Assembly: GCF_016735595.1 (NCBI RefSeq)
Contig: NZ_JAERRB010000003.1
Span: 175,401-239,400, forward strand
Direction of reading: 5' to 3'
Source: Chryseolinea lacunae
GTDB taxonomy: Bacteria; Bacteroidota; Bacteroidia; Cytophagales; Cyclobacteriaceae
DNA length: 64,000 nt
A program made the translations under genes and the position numbers. This document shows positions 24,901 through 33,879 of the stretch, piece by piece; position 1 is the stretch's first letter; the number at the start of each line of letters is the position of its first letter. Under the pieces are notes generated by a model. It saw nothing but the letters and a program-made list of their open reading frames with translations, was not told where the DNA came from and made no database searches.

Positions 24901-26513
24901 AATGGATTGGACGCGTGCGTCACTCAACACCCGGTGTTGGGTTGATCTCTCCTCCTCCTCACCACGACATCTACTCCATCGAAGATCTTGCGCAGCTCAT
25001 CTACGATTTGAAGAATGCAAACCGTCAGGCGCGTATCAACGTGAAGCTTGTGTCGCAAGCAGGCGTGGGTACCGTAGCGGCCGGTGTTGCCAAAGCAAAA
25101 GCAGATGCCATTCTGATCTCCGGTTCCGATGGTGGAACGGGTGCATCGCCCATCAGCTCCGTGCGTCATGCCGGTCTGCCTTGGGAGTTGGGCTTGGCTG
25201 AAGCACACCAAACGCTGGTGAAAAACAATTTGAGGAGCCGCGTGGTGTTGCAAACCGACGGACAGATCCGTACCGGTCGCGACATCGCCGTAGCAACGTT
25301 GCTTGGTGCCGAAGAGTGGGGTGTTGCCACCGCTGCGCTGGTAGTGGAAGGTTGTATCATGATGCGCAAGTGTCATTTGAATACTTGTCCTGTTGGTATC
25401 GCCACACAAGACAGCGACCTGCGCAAACTGTTCACCGGCGATCCCGATCACGTGGTGAACTTCTTCACATTCCTCGCCAACGACCTGCGCGAAGTGATGG
25501 CCGAGCTTGGCTTCCGCACCATCAACGAAATGGTGGGCCGTGCCGACATGCTGCGCGTGCGTCAGGACATCGATCATTGGAAAGTTAAGAAGCTTGACCT
25601 GTCGCCTATCCTTCAGCGCGAGCCCGTGCTGGAACACATCGGCCTGTACAAGCAGATCGATCAGGATTTCGAATTGGAAAAAGTGCTCGACTGGAAACTG
25701 GTGGAAGCGGCCCGCGCTGCCCTCGACGACGGCGAACCTGTTCAGGAGAAATTTATTATCCGGAACACCGACCGCACCACCGGCGCATTGCTTTCGAACG
25801 AGATCTCGAAAAAATATAAAGGCAAAGGATTGCCAGAAGAAACCATCCACTTCCAATTTAAAGGATCGGCAGGCCAGAGCTTCGCAGCGTTTGTGGCACC
25901 CGGTGTGACATTCGAACTGGAAGGCGAAGCCAACGATTACTTTGGAAAAGGATTGTCGGGTGGTAAGCTCATCGTATATCCCGACAAGGAATCGACCTTC
26001 AAGCCGGAAGACAACATCATTGTGGGCAACGTGGCCTTCTATGGTGCAACCTCTGGCGAAGCCTATATCCGCGGACAAGCCGGCGAACGTTTCTGCGTGC
26101 GCAACTCGGGCGTGACCACGGTGGTAGAAGGTGTGGGCGACCACGCGTGCGAATACATGACCGGTGGTCGTGTGGTGGTGCTGGGCAAAACAGGACGCAA
26201 CTTCGCCGCCGGCATGAGCGGTGGCATTGCCTACGTGTTTGACCCCGAGCGCGCCCTCGAACGCCTCTGCAACAAAGACATGGTTGACGTTGAGTCCATG
26301 GAACCCGAAGACAAGGCCGAAGTGAAGGCCATGATCGAAAAACACTTCAAGTATACCGGTAGCGATCCGGCCGAGTGGATTCTCGAGAAATGGGAAGAAG
26401 CTTCCGAGCTGTTCGTGAAGGTGATGCCGAAAGACTACAAGGCTGTTTTGCAAAAAGCAAAAGCCAGCAAAGCGTCGGCAGCAAAGGCAGAAAAAGTAAG
26501 TGTTAAAAATTGA
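21975..26513 (+). CDS. gltB: Glutamate synthase, large (alpha) subunit
   Basis: Transfers the glutamine amide nitrogen to 2-oxoglutarate, giving two glutamates; the ammonia-assimilation partner of glutamine synthetase. The ATG at 21975 gives 1512 residues; a GTG at 21942 would add eleven. A short propeptide precedes the nucleophile Cys19 (ELEHDACGIGF), exposed after processing. Domains follow in the normal order: class II amidotransferase, central domain, FMN/synthase barrel (GGEDEARY, GLISPPPHHD), the 3Fe-4S cysteines in CMMRKCHLNTCPVG, and the C-terminal beta-helix. It has a Lys/Ala-rich tail. gltD follows after ten bases. Confidence 0.97.
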   Translation: MKEMTSRGLYTPELEHDACGIGFVANVNGTKTNQNLRDALSMLENMEHRGGRGSSPKTGDGAGILIQLPHEFFVEECNRLGFELPAPGGYGTGMVFFPRDKKVMNACREVLRKNIKELGLELLGYRVVPVDHSVPGPGAAEVEPIIEQVFVKAKDESITGDSFERKLFILRNLTSHAIARDVKGSNKEFYITSFSARTIIYKGQLRTEQLREYFFDLQDPRLKTALALVHSRFSTNTFPNWKLAQPFRFIAHNGEINTIRGNVNKMKSKEALFKSTFFTDEELKMLLPITSPDGSDSANLDALVEMLVLSGRSLPHVLMMLVPEAWQDNKLMDPHRKAFYKYHASMMEPWDGPAALVFTDGTRIGATLDRNGLRPLRYCVTRSGRVIAASEAGALPVDPKDIIEKGRITPGKMLMIDTDQGKILDDEKVKRAVYEGKSYYNWIIQNRLKLRLEPEQEWVESSFDEKTLVQRQNAYGYTTEDVKTLLLPMAEKGYEAIGSMGDDTPQAVLSKESRHLSNYFKQHFAQVSNPPIDPIRERLVMSLFTRVGSSLNVLEETPEHTRQIHISQPVLLNADLEKFKHLQDQGFECAVIQCVFKADDQPGRLEESIDRICAEAEKAVRAGKKILILSDRKISNEFAPIPSLLSVGAVHQHLVAKRIRTQAGLVVEAGDAWEVHHFATIVGYGASAVNPYMAFETIHFLNKHGAFYKPLPDEEAYSNFQKAIGNGLLKVMSKMGISTLQSYQSSQIFEALGLGSDVVEKCFRGTISRIEGLSFDDLAKEVLVRHVLAYEVESKELQVGGVYQWKRRGEKHLFSPEVIHLLQHSTKSNNYELFKKYAQKINDQSKDVLTFRGLFEFKKRNPIPLSEVEPVEEIFKRFATGAMSFGSISHEAHSTLAIAMNRIGGKSNSGEGGEDEARYEKKANGDWERSAIKQVASGRFGVTSHYLANADELQIKMAQGAKPGEGGQLPGHKVDEWIGRVRHSTPGVGLISPPPHHDIYSIEDLAQLIYDLKNANRQARINVKLVSQAGVGTVAAGVAKAKADAILISGSDGGTGASPISSVRHAGLPWELGLAEAHQTLVKNNLRSRVVLQTDGQIRTGRDIAVATLLGAEEWGVATAALVVEGCIMMRKCHLNTCPVGIATQDSDLRKLFTGDPDHVVNFFTFLANDLREVMAELGFRTINEMVGRADMLRVRQDIDHWKVKKLDLSPILQREPVLEHIGLYKQIDQDFELEKVLDWKLVEAARAALDDGEPVQEKFIIRNTDRTTGALLSNEISKKYKGKGLPEETIHFQFKGSAGQSFAAFVAPGVTFELEGEANDYFGKGLSGGKLIVYPDKESTFKPEDNIIVGNVAFYGATSGEAYIRGQAGERFCVRNSGVTTVVEGVGDHACEYMTGGRVVVLGKTGRNFAAGMSGGIAYVFDPERALERLCNKDMVDVESMEPEDKAEVKAMIEKHFKYTGSDPAEWILEKWEEASELFVKVMPKDYKAVLQKAKASKASAAKAEKVSVKN

Positions 26514-26523
26514 TCAACAGAAG

Positions 26524-27999
26524 ATGGGACAGATAGATGGATTTATGAAGTTCGATCGCGAGATGCCAAAGTCGCGCGATGTGAAAGAACGGTTGAAAGA
26601 CTATAAAGAAGTTTACACACCGCTCGATAAAGAAAAAGTGAAACAACAGGCATCGCGCTGCATGGACTGCGGCGTGCCTTTTTGCCACAACGGTTGCCCC
26701 CTGGGAAATAACATTCCCGATTTCAACGACGCCGTGTATCAGGGCAAGTGGGAAGATGCCATCAAGATCCTCAGCAGCACCAACAACTTCCCCGAATTCA
26801 CGGGAAGAATTTGCCCCGCACCCTGCGAAGCAAGCTGCGTGTTGAGCATCAACAACAAGCCGGTCACCATCGAGTATATCGAGAAGACCATTGCCGAGCA
26901 GGCATTTGAGAAAGGCTACATCAAAGCCAATCCTCCCAAGCACAGAACCGGTAAGCGTGTGGCCATTGTGGGCTCCGGCCCCGCTGGACTGGCAGCAGCC
27001 GCACAGTTGAACAAGGCTGGCCACTGGGTCACCGTGTTTGAACGCAGCGACCGGATTGGTGGATTGCTTCGCTATGGCATTCCCGATTTCAAATTGGAGA
27101 AGACCGTGATCGAGCGCCGTGTCCGGTTGATGGAGCAGGAAGGCATTGTGTTCCGCACCAACGCCCACGTGGGTGTGAACATCAGCGCCAAACATTTGCA
27201 AGACGAGTTCGACGCCATTGTGATGTGCGGCGGTGCTTCGGCCCCGCGCGATTTGCCCATCCCAGGCCGTCAGTTGAAAGGGGTTCACTATGCCATGGAT
27301 TTCCTTCCCCAGCAAAACAAGCGCGTGGCAGGCGATCGCATTTTCTCGGGCGAGATTCTGGCGACCGACAAAAACGTGTTGGTGATTGGTGGTGGCGACA
27401 CAGGCTCCGACTGTGTGGGAACCTCTAACCGTCACGGTGCAAAATCGGTGAACCAGATCGAGCTGTTAACGAAGCCGCCGGTGAATCGCCACGAAAACAA
27501 TCCCTGGCCGCTTTGGCCGATGGTACTCATGACCTCGTCGTCGCACGAAGAAGGCGTGGAACGTCAGTGGGCCATCCTCACCAAAGAATTCCTCGGCGAC
27601 AACAACGGTCGCCTCACGGGTCTGAAAGTGGTCGACATCAAATGGGGTGTGAATGCTCAGGGCAAAATGGGCTTCGAAGAAATTGCCGGCACCGAACGTA
27701 TTCTGCCTTGCGAACTGGCCCTGTTAGCCATTGGCTTTGTGGGGGCTGAGAAAGGCGGCATGGTAGAAGAGCTGAAGCTTGAGCTTGACGAGCGCGGCAA
27801 CATCAAAACCCAAAACTACATGTCGAACCAGGAAGGCATCTTTGCCGCGGGCGATGTTCGCCGCGGACAGTCGCTGGTGGTGTGGGCTATTTCGGAAGGC
27901 CGCGAAGCCGCCCGTGCGGTAGACACCTGGCTCACCGGAAGCTCGTCGCTGGAAGCAAAAGACGAATCGTTTGTGCACATCTCGCAAGAGGCTGTATAA
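26524..27999 (+). CDS. gltD: Glutamate synthase, small (beta) subunit
   Basis: NADPH-oxidising FAD subunit that feeds electrons to GltB. The ATG at 26524 gives MGQIDGFMKF and 491 residues, the usual length. The N-terminal cluster-binding cysteines are C46, C49, C54 and C58 (CMDCGVPFCHNGC), with a second set in RICPAPCEASC. FAD- and NADPH-binding glycine motifs are VGSGPAGLAAA and VIGGGDTGSD, and the C-terminal FAGDVRRGQSLVV-type segment is present. It forms an operon with gltB, ten bases upstream, and ends before a strong terminator. Confidence 0.96.
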   Translation: MGQIDGFMKFDREMPKSRDVKERLKDYKEVYTPLDKEKVKQQASRCMDCGVPFCHNGCPLGNNIPDFNDAVYQGKWEDAIKILSSTNNFPEFTGRICPAPCEASCVLSINNKPVTIEYIEKTIAEQAFEKGYIKANPPKHRTGKRVAIVGSGPAGLAAAAQLNKAGHWVTVFERSDRIGGLLRYGIPDFKLEKTVIERRVRLMEQEGIVFRTNAHVGVNISAKHLQDEFDAIVMCGGASAPRDLPIPGRQLKGVHYAMDFLPQQNKRVAGDRIFSGEILATDKNVLVIGGGDTGSDCVGTSNRHGAKSVNQIELLTKPPVNRHENNPWPLWPMVLMTSSSHEEGVERQWAILTKEFLGDNNGRLTGLKVVDIKWGVNAQGKMGFEEIAGTERILPCELALLAIGFVGAEKGGMVEELKLELDERGNIKTQNYMSNQEGIFAAGDVRRGQSLVVWAISEGREAARAVDTWLTGSSSLEAKDESFVHISQEAV

Positions 28000-28019
28000 A
28001 GACAACTGAAACATAACAC

Positions 28020-28056
28020 AAAGCCCTCTCCCGAAACGGAGAGGGCTTTTTATTTT
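28020..28056 (+). terminator. Rho-independent terminator after gltD
   Basis: AAGCCCTCTCC (28021-28031) pairs perfectly with GGAGAGGGCTT (28038-28048) around a six-base loop, followed by a T-rich tract to about 28055. Confidence 0.92.
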
Positions 28057-28095
28057 CGCATGGTGTAGTGTTGAACCTCTTGAGGTGATTTATAG

Positions 28096-28125
28096 TTTAA
28101 CAACCGGAATTACTTTCTAATTTTG
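28096..28125 (+). promoter_or_regulatory. Promoter of aguB
   Basis: TTTA (28096-28099), one mismatch from the -33 TTTG, is followed after 18 bases by TAATTTTG (28118-28125), an exact TAnnTTTG. The leader to the GTG start at 28148 would be about 15-20 bases. Confidence 0.6.
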
Positions 28126-28147
28126 CGACCATAAAAAAATTAACGCC

Positions 28148-29032
28148 GTGGCAGGAAAAACCGTGAACGTGGGAATGGTGCAGATGTCGTGCACCGCAGC
28201 ACCCCAAGAAAACTTATCGAAAGCAATCGCCGGCATTCGCGACGCCGCCGCCAAAGGAGCACAGATTGTTTGCCTCCAGGAGCTTTTCACTTCGCTATAC
28301 TTCTGCGATGTTGAAGATTATAACAATTTCAAATTGGCAGAGTCCATTCCGGGCCCGTCAACCGACGCACTCAGCGCCGTGGCCAAAGAACTTGGCGTGG
28401 TCATCATCGCGTCGCTGTTCGAGAAACGCGCCGAAGGTCTCTACCACAACACCACCGCCGTGCTCGACGCCGATGGCGCCTACCTGGGCAAGTACCGGAA
28501 GATGCACATCCCCGACGACCCGGCCTATTATGAAAAATTTTATTTCACACCCGGCGACCTGGGCTATAAAGTATTCAAGACAAAGTTCGCCACGTTTGGC
28601 GTGCTCATCTGCTGGGACCAGTGGTATCCGGAAGCTGCCCGCATCACGTCGCTGATGGGCGCCGAAATTTTGTTCTACCCCACCGCCATCGGTTGGGCCA
28701 CATCGCAAGATGAGGAAACCAATGTGGAACAATACAACGCCTGGCAAACCATTCAACGCAGCCATGCCGTGGCCAACGGTGTGCACGTGGTGAGTGTGAA
28801 CCGCGTGGGCCTCGAACAAGATGGTGCCATGAAATTCTGGGGCGGTTCGTTCTATGCCAACCCGTTTGGAAGTGTGTTGTATCAGGCTTCGGCCGACAAG
28901 GAAGAAGTGAAGGTGCTCACGCTCGATCTCGCCAAGACCGATCGCTACAGAACACACTGGCCATTCCTGCGCGACCGCAGAATAGATTCGTATAGCCCCA
29001 TCACCAAGCGGTATATCGACGACGAAAAATAA
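28148..29032 (+). CDS. aguB: N-carbamoylputrescine amidase
   Basis: Nitrilase-superfamily hydrolase that turns N-carbamoylputrescine into putrescine, CO2 and ammonia, the last step of the agmatine route. The start is GTG (28148), giving 294 residues, normal for the family. The catalytic triad is Glu45 (LQELF), Lys118 (KYRKMHIPDD) and Cys155 (ICWDQWYPE). The substrate call rests on family similarity and on aguA, the previous enzyme of the pathway, lying next downstream on the same strand. Confidence 0.94.
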   Translation: MAGKTVNVGMVQMSCTAAPQENLSKAIAGIRDAAAKGAQIVCLQELFTSLYFCDVEDYNNFKLAESIPGPSTDALSAVAKELGVVIIASLFEKRAEGLYHNTTAVLDADGAYLGKYRKMHIPDDPAYYEKFYFTPGDLGYKVFKTKFATFGVLICWDQWYPEAARITSLMGAEILFYPTAIGWATSQDEETNVEQYNAWQTIQRSHAVANGVHVVSVNRVGLEQDGAMKFWGGSFYANPFGSVLYQASADKEEVKVLTLDLAKTDRYRTHWPFLRDRRIDSYSPITKRYIDDEK

Positions 29033-29041
29033 ATTCAATCA

Positions 29042-29084
29042 AAAGACAGCGCAGGTGCAGACAGACTCACCGCGCTGTCTTTGC
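29042..29084 (+). terminator. Stable hairpin between aguB and aguA, possible weak terminator
   Basis: AAAGACAGCGC (29042-29052) pairs perfectly with GCGCTGTCTTT (29072-29082), and an inner GGTG/CACC extends the stem. The T-tract after it is short (CTTTG), so termination may be partial or the hairpin may act as an mRNA stabiliser between the two pathway genes. Confidence 0.55.
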
Positions 29085-29130
29085 CTTCAGCCTTTCCAAA
29101 AATTTGATATTCAGATAAAGCCATCACCTC

Positions 29131-30243
29131 ATGTCGAGCATTCACCTTCCTGACTTCCGAACTTCAAAACTTTCTGAATTCAAAACGGTTGGGTTTTCCA
29201 CTACACAAACGCCTAAGCAACTCGGCTATCATTTTCCCGCAGAGTTTGCACCGCACACCTCCACCTGGTTGAGCTGGCCGCACAAGGAAGCGTCGTGGCC
29301 CGGAAAAATTGAAACGATCTATCCCCTCTATGCGCAATTCATCAGTCGTGTGGCCGAAGGCGAAATCGTGAACATCAACGTGGTAGACGAGGCCATGAAG
29401 GCGAAGGCATTGCGCTTTGTTGAAGCTGCCGGTGGCAACCTGGCAAACATCAAATTTCATTTGCACCCCACCAACGATGCGTGGTGCCGCGACCACGGCC
29501 CTGCATTTCTCATCAACCCTAAAGCAGAACAAAAGAAAATAATTGTCGACTGGGGATACAATGCCTGGGGCGACAAATATCCTCCCTACGATCTGGACGA
29601 CCAGATTCCCACATGCATCGCGCAACTGTTAAACTTACCACTCGTCTATCCCGGCATTGTCATGGAAGGCGGCTCGGTAGATTTCAACGGCAAGGGCACG
29701 GTGCTCACCACCACATCGTGTTTGCTCAATCCCAACCGAAACCCATCGTTCACACAAAAAGATATTGAAGAGTTTCTCTATCAGTTCTACGGTGTTGAAA
29801 ACATTCTCTGGCTCGGCGACGGCATTGTGGGCGACGACACCGACGGGCACATCGACGACATCACGCGCTTTGTGAATGCGGATACGGTGGTGACCGTAGT
29901 GGAGTCGAACAAGCAAGACGATAACTACGAGCCGCTGCACGAAAATCTGAAAACACTAAAAACACTGCGCCTCGAAAACGGCAAACCTCTCAACATTGTG
30001 GAGCTGCCCATGCCTTCGCCCATCATTTATGAAGACATGCGCCTGCCCGCTTCGTATGCCAACTTCTACATCAGCAATGCCTACGTGGTGGTGCCCACTT
30101 TCCGCGATGCCAACGACGACAAGGCGCTGCGCATCATCGAGCAATGTTTCCCCGATCGCAAAGTGATTGGCTTGGATTCGCTTGATATTATTTGGGGACT
30201 GGGGTCATTCCACTGCCTCAGCCAGCAGGAGCCTGCCGTTTAG
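29131..30243 (+). CDS. aguA: Agmatine deiminase
   Basis: Hydrolyses agmatine to N-carbamoylputrescine and ammonia in putrescine synthesis. The 370-residue protein has the peptidylarginine-deiminase fold with the NDAWCRDHGP block, the GDDTDGHIDDITRF segment and the catalytic Cys362 in GSFHCLSQQEP. The N-terminus is about 30 residues longer than the core needs, so a start at a later codon is possible, but no better Met is nearby. Its 3' end overlaps the convergent cyclo-ligase gene by four bases. Confidence 0.94.
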   Translation: MSSIHLPDFRTSKLSEFKTVGFSTTQTPKQLGYHFPAEFAPHTSTWLSWPHKEASWPGKIETIYPLYAQFISRVAEGEIVNINVVDEAMKAKALRFVEAAGGNLANIKFHLHPTNDAWCRDHGPAFLINPKAEQKKIIVDWGYNAWGDKYPPYDLDDQIPTCIAQLLNLPLVYPGIVMEGGSVDFNGKGTVLTTTSCLLNPNRNPSFTQKDIEEFLYQFYGVENILWLGDGIVGDDTDGHIDDITRFVNADTVVTVVESNKQDDNYEPLHENLKTLKTLRLENGKPLNIVELPMPSPIIYEDMRLPASYANFYISNAYVVVPTFRDANDDKALRIIEQCFPDRKVIGLDSLDIIWGLGSFHCLSQQEPAV

Positions 30244-30815
30244 GCGAACGTGTGAAACGCCGTGGGGGTTAAGCAATGTTGTAGCGGCACGTCGAGCGCG
30301 TTCACGTCGTCGATGCGCTCTACGGGTTCGAAAAATGAAATGCCAACGGTCTTGCAATCGGGCCGGCACGTAGCCAGAAATTTGTCGTAGAATCCCTTTC
30401 CGTATCCCACGCGTTGACCACGCTCGTCGCACGCCAGCAACGGCACCAGCACCATGTCTATTTTCTCAGACGCTGCAGGAACACCCTGTTTTGGTTCGGG
30501 GATATCCCATTTGTTTTTCTCGATCTGATGAAGCCCTTCAAAGAAAATATTCTCTAAGGTTCCGGATGAAGCTTCTATGCGGGGAACCACCAGCCTCACA
30601 TGCGGAAACTCACGACGAATGCGATCCACAATGATCCAGGTGTCGGGCTCCTTGTTTTTCTGCAGCGGCAAAAAGGTGTGCAGCACGTTGATGAACGACA
30701 GGTCGACGTTGAAGAAAAAGTTTTGGTAGAGCTGAAAGTTCAGCTGTGCATAGTCGGCCTCCGTGAGGGCCTGGCGTTTTTGGAGATACAGTTTCCGGAG
30801 CGCGTCTTTGGTCAT
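30240..30815 (-). CDS. 5-formyltetrahydrofolate cyclo-ligase
   Basis: ATP-dependent enzyme that converts 5-formyl-THF (folinate) to 5,10-methenyl-THF, returning it to the folate pool. The 191-residue length is normal. The nucleotide-binding signature GYGKGFYDKFL is near residue 140, and the N-terminal basic helix RKLYLQKRQAL is typical. It overlaps aguA tail to tail and precedes bshC by direction of transcription after it; 39 bases separate them, so bshC and this gene may share a transcript. Confidence 0.93.
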   Translation of the reverse strand: MTKDALRKLYLQKRQALTEADYAQLNFQLYQNFFFNVDLSFINVLHTFLPLQKNKEPDTWIIVDRIRREFPHVRLVVPRIEASSGTLENIFFEGLHQIEKNKWDIPEPKQGVPAASEKIDMVLVPLLACDERGQRVGYGKGFYDKFLATCRPDCKTVGISFFEPVERIDDVNALDVPLQHCLTPTAFHTFA

Positions 30816-30854
30816 GTTTCAAAGATAGCAGGCCGGCCGATGTCAACCCAATGT

Positions 30855-32423
30855 TTAGTCGGTATAGGAAAGAATGTTGAAACGATAGTCGAGCGGGTCG
30901 AATGTTTTGAGCAGGTGCGAAATGAACTGCGGGTCGCGCTGATGGAAGTTTAAAAAATTGTCGGTGCGCTCCTGCAAGCTGCCATTGGGAAAGAGCGCGT
31001 CTTTCACCGCTTCGATCTGCCTCAGCTTGTCGCTGTGCTGGCGTTTCTCGGCGCGCAACAGCTTTCGTTCAATTTTCTCGAGGCTATTGAGGGCTCGCTT
31101 TCCTTCGGCGGCCACAAAAGGCTCCAGTGTTTTGTCTATCGATTCGGCTCGTGCCTTCAGGGCAGCGAACAACTCATTCACTGCCGTGCGCTCCTGCCCT
31201 ACCGTAAGGTTGCGTTCGGAGTTCGACAGCACCCAATGATTGAAGATGTAGTTCTTTTCTTCGAAGAGATCTTTCAGCTGTAGCGATGTCTTCGAAAACT
31301 TGCGCGCCGTTTCGTGATCCATCACCATCCCGAAATTGCGGGGCATGACCATGGGGAATGGTGTTTTAAAATGATCGAACACCGCTTTCAACTGAAGCCA
31401 ATAGATGACCTCGGCCGGTCCGCCCACATACGACACGTTGGGCAAAATCATTTCCTGATACAACGGACGAAGAATAACGTTGGGGCTAAACTTCTCAGGT
31501 TCTTCATCGATCATCTTTTCAATTTCCGTCTGTGAAAAAGACAGCGTGCTGTCTACCACCACAAAACGATCGCCCTGCTTTTCGATGCGACTGCGAATGC
31601 CGTCGGCCAGGTAGAAGAAATTTATGTCGCGACAAAAGATCTGTGTCTTATAGCCAAGCGCTTCAATGGCTGCGTTGGTGACGTCTACCAGTTTTTTGGG
31701 TGCATGTTGCAGCACGTCTTCGCGAATCACATTTTTGAAAAGTGATTTCAACGACCGGTCGTCGCCATCAATCACCACCAGGCCTTCGTTTGCAAACAAC
31801 GCGTTCACATAGTGACGCACTGCGGCGCTGAGTGTTTTGTTTTTTGAGTATGCTTCTCTGAAAACTTTTGTCTCACCCGAAATTTCGTTGGCAATAGCCT
31901 CCAACCCTTTTGTGTTGAAGCGGCCCACCGCTCCGCTCTGCTCGGTTTCCCAAACAATTTTTTTTCCGTAGAGCTTGAAGTATTTTATCTCTTCATAGTC
32001 ATGATCTTCCGACGCCATCCAATATACCGGTACAAAATCGTAGTCCGGATAACGCGCCTTCAATTGCCGGCACGTGTTGATGACCGTCACAATCTTGAAG
32101 ATGAAATACAACGGGCCGGTGAAGATGTTGAGCTGATGGCCGGTGGTGACGGAGAATGTGTTTGCGTTTTTCAGCCGCTCGATGTTCGCATCCACCTCAG
32201 GCGACACGGCAAGCTTTCCGTATTGTATGCGCAGCGCATTCACCAACACCTCGCGATGCGGCGACGGAAACGAAGATTTTTTTTCTTCGATCTGCGCCTG
32301 AAACTGATCCAGCTGCGGGAAGCGATTATAGAACGGCTTGAGGGTATCTTTTTGATGCAGGTAGTCGAGGAAGAAGTTGCTGAACGCGCGCGTTTCAGCC
32401 AAGGAAACCTTATCAAGCTGCAT
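30855..32423 (-). CDS. bshC: Bacillithiol biosynthesis cysteine-adding enzyme BshC
   Basis: Last enzyme of bacillithiol synthesis, thought to join cysteine to glucosaminyl-malate. Start taken at Met 32423 (MQLDKVSLAETRAF), giving 522 residues, the family norm; the frame is open 54 bases further. The family core is clear: TTGHQLNIFTGPLYFIFKI and PVYWMASEDHDYEEIKY near residues 100-160, then a long C-terminal coiled coil. With ytxJ elsewhere in the window it indicates a bacillithiol redox system. It lies between rimO and the folate cyclo-ligase on the same strand. Confidence 0.95.
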   Translation of the reverse strand: MQLDKVSLAETRAFSNFFLDYLHQKDTLKPFYNRFPQLDQFQAQIEEKKSSFPSPHREVLVNALRIQYGKLAVSPEVDANIERLKNANTFSVTTGHQLNIFTGPLYFIFKIVTVINTCRQLKARYPDYDFVPVYWMASEDHDYEEIKYFKLYGKKIVWETEQSGAVGRFNTKGLEAIANEISGETKVFREAYSKNKTLSAAVRHYVNALFANEGLVVIDGDDRSLKSLFKNVIREDVLQHAPKKLVDVTNAAIEALGYKTQIFCRDINFFYLADGIRSRIEKQGDRFVVVDSTLSFSQTEIEKMIDEEPEKFSPNVILRPLYQEMILPNVSYVGGPAEVIYWLQLKAVFDHFKTPFPMVMPRNFGMVMDHETARKFSKTSLQLKDLFEEKNYIFNHWVLSNSERNLTVGQERTAVNELFAALKARAESIDKTLEPFVAAEGKRALNSLEKIERKLLRAEKRQHSDKLRQIEAVKDALFPNGSLQERTDNFLNFHQRDPQFISHLLKTFDPLDYRFNILSYTD

Positions 32424-32491
32424 GGTGTGGGCAAAAGTTGGTGGGACTCTTAAAAACCATAATCCGAATAACGGCAATTTATGGATTAGGT

Positions 32492-33823
32492 TTAGGATTT
32501 TACAGGCGTTGGTGGAAGCGCATCGCCGGTCAAATCAAACTCTGTGGCCGAAGTCACTTTCACGTTCACAAAATCTCCTAATCGCAGGTAATCGCCCGGG
32601 CTCTCAATGATCACCTCGTTGTCAACTTCGGGCGAATCGAACTCTGTGCGTCCCACAAAATTTCCACCTTCCTTGCGGTCGACCAACACCTTAAACGTCT
32701 TGCCGATCTTCTGTGTGTTCAGGTCGAGCGAAATGCCTTCCTGCAATTCCATCACCGCTTCAAGACGTTGCTGTTTCACTTCAGCCGGCACATCGTCGGG
32801 CAAACTGTAGGCGTGAGTGTTTTCTTCGTGCGAGTAGGAGAACACCCCAAGGCGATCGAAGCGCGACTTCTCCACGAAGTCCATCATCTCTTCAAAATCT
32901 TTCTCGCTTTCGGTGGGGTGGCCTGCAATCATGGTGGTGCGTATGGCAATGCCCGGCACTTTTTCGCGTAGCGTGTTCAACAACGCTTCTGTCTTATCGC
33001 GGGTGGTGCCACGGCGCATCACTTGCAGCATTCGGCTGGACGCGTGTTGCAGGGGTATGTCGATGTATTTGCAGATGTTGCTGCGTTCGGCCATCACATC
33101 CAGCGCATCCATGGGAAAGCCCGTAGGGAAGGCGTAGTGAAGGCGTATCCATTCGATGCCTTCAACATCGGAAAGATTGCGCAGCAGGTCGGCGAGGTTT
33201 CTTTTCTTGTAGAGATCAAGGCCATAGTAGGTCGAGTCTTGTGCGATGAGCAGCAATTCTTTTGTGCCGTTTTTGGCAAGATTTTTTGCTTCCAGCACCA
33301 GCTCTTCCATGGGGCGCGATATGTGGCCACCGCGCATGATGGGGATGGCACAGAACGAACAGGGTCGGTCGCAGCCTTCGCTGATTTTGAGGTATGCATA
33401 ATGACTTGGGTTGGTCAATATGCGCTCGCCCACCAGCTCCTGCTTATAGTTTGCTTTAAACACCTTGAGCATGCGCGACAGGTCGCGTGTGCCAAACCAG
33501 GCATCCACTTCGGGAATTTCTTTTTCGAGGTCGTCTTTGTAGCGCTGCGACAGGCAGCCCGTCACGTATACTTTGTCGACAATGCCCTCTTCCTTGGCAT
33601 CGACATAGCGCAAAATGGTGTCGATAGACTCCTGCTTGGCGTTGTCGATGAAGCCGCAGGTGTTGATGACCACCACGCTGGCATCGTCGTCTTTCGATTC
33701 GTGCACGGCGTCGATGCCGTTGCCCCGCAGCTGGGTTAATAAGACTTCGGAGTCAACCAGGTTTTTGGAGCAACCCAGGGTGACGATGTTTACTTTGGTA
33801 TTCTTGTTTCCCTTCGTTTTCAA
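32492..33823 (-). CDS. rimO: Ribosomal protein S12 methylthiotransferase RimO
   Basis: Radical-SAM enzyme that methylthiolates a conserved Asp of ribosomal protein S12. The start is TTG (33823); no ATG is available before the UPF0004 domain (VNIVTLGCSKNLVDSE). The radical-SAM cluster motif is CDRPCSFC, and a TRAM domain closes the C-terminus (EVDNEVIIESPGDYLRLGDF). Length 443 is normal. The related MiaB is excluded by the RimO-type LGCSKN and CAIPIMRG segments. Its promoter shares a core with those of tRNA-Val and rpmB. Confidence 0.95.
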   Translation of the reverse strand: MKTKGNKNTKVNIVTLGCSKNLVDSEVLLTQLRGNGIDAVHESKDDDASVVVINTCGFIDNAKQESIDTILRYVDAKEEGIVDKVYVTGCLSQRYKDDLEKEIPEVDAWFGTRDLSRMLKVFKANYKQELVGERILTNPSHYAYLKISEGCDRPCSFCAIPIMRGGHISRPMEELVLEAKNLAKNGTKELLLIAQDSTYYGLDLYKKRNLADLLRNLSDVEGIEWIRLHYAFPTGFPMDALDVMAERSNICKYIDIPLQHASSRMLQVMRRGTTRDKTEALLNTLREKVPGIAIRTTMIAGHPTESEKDFEEMMDFVEKSRFDRLGVFSYSHEENTHAYSLPDDVPAEVKQQRLEAVMELQEGISLDLNTQKIGKTFKVLVDRKEGGNFVGRTEFDSPEVDNEVIIESPGDYLRLGDFVNVKVTSATEFDLTGDALPPTPVKS

Positions 33824-33843
33824 TGTCGTACGCTTCTCTATTT

Positions 33844-33857
33844 GGACTGCAAAAATA
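33844..33857 (-). promoter_or_regulatory. rimO promoter with TTTGCAGTCC core
   Basis: On the minus strand TATTTTTG (33850-33857) fits TAnnTTTG exactly and runs directly into CAGTCC. The joined TTTGCAGTCC string is identical to that at the tRNA-Val and rpmB promoters. No clear -33 TTTG is at the normal distance. Confidence 0.55.
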
Positions 33858-33879
33858 CTAAAAATTAACGGGCACGGAA

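Noticed and set aside
24924-26453. Open frame of 509 codons antisense to gltB
   Set aside because: It lies wholly inside the highly conserved glutamate synthase gene, and its translation is His-rich with no motif.
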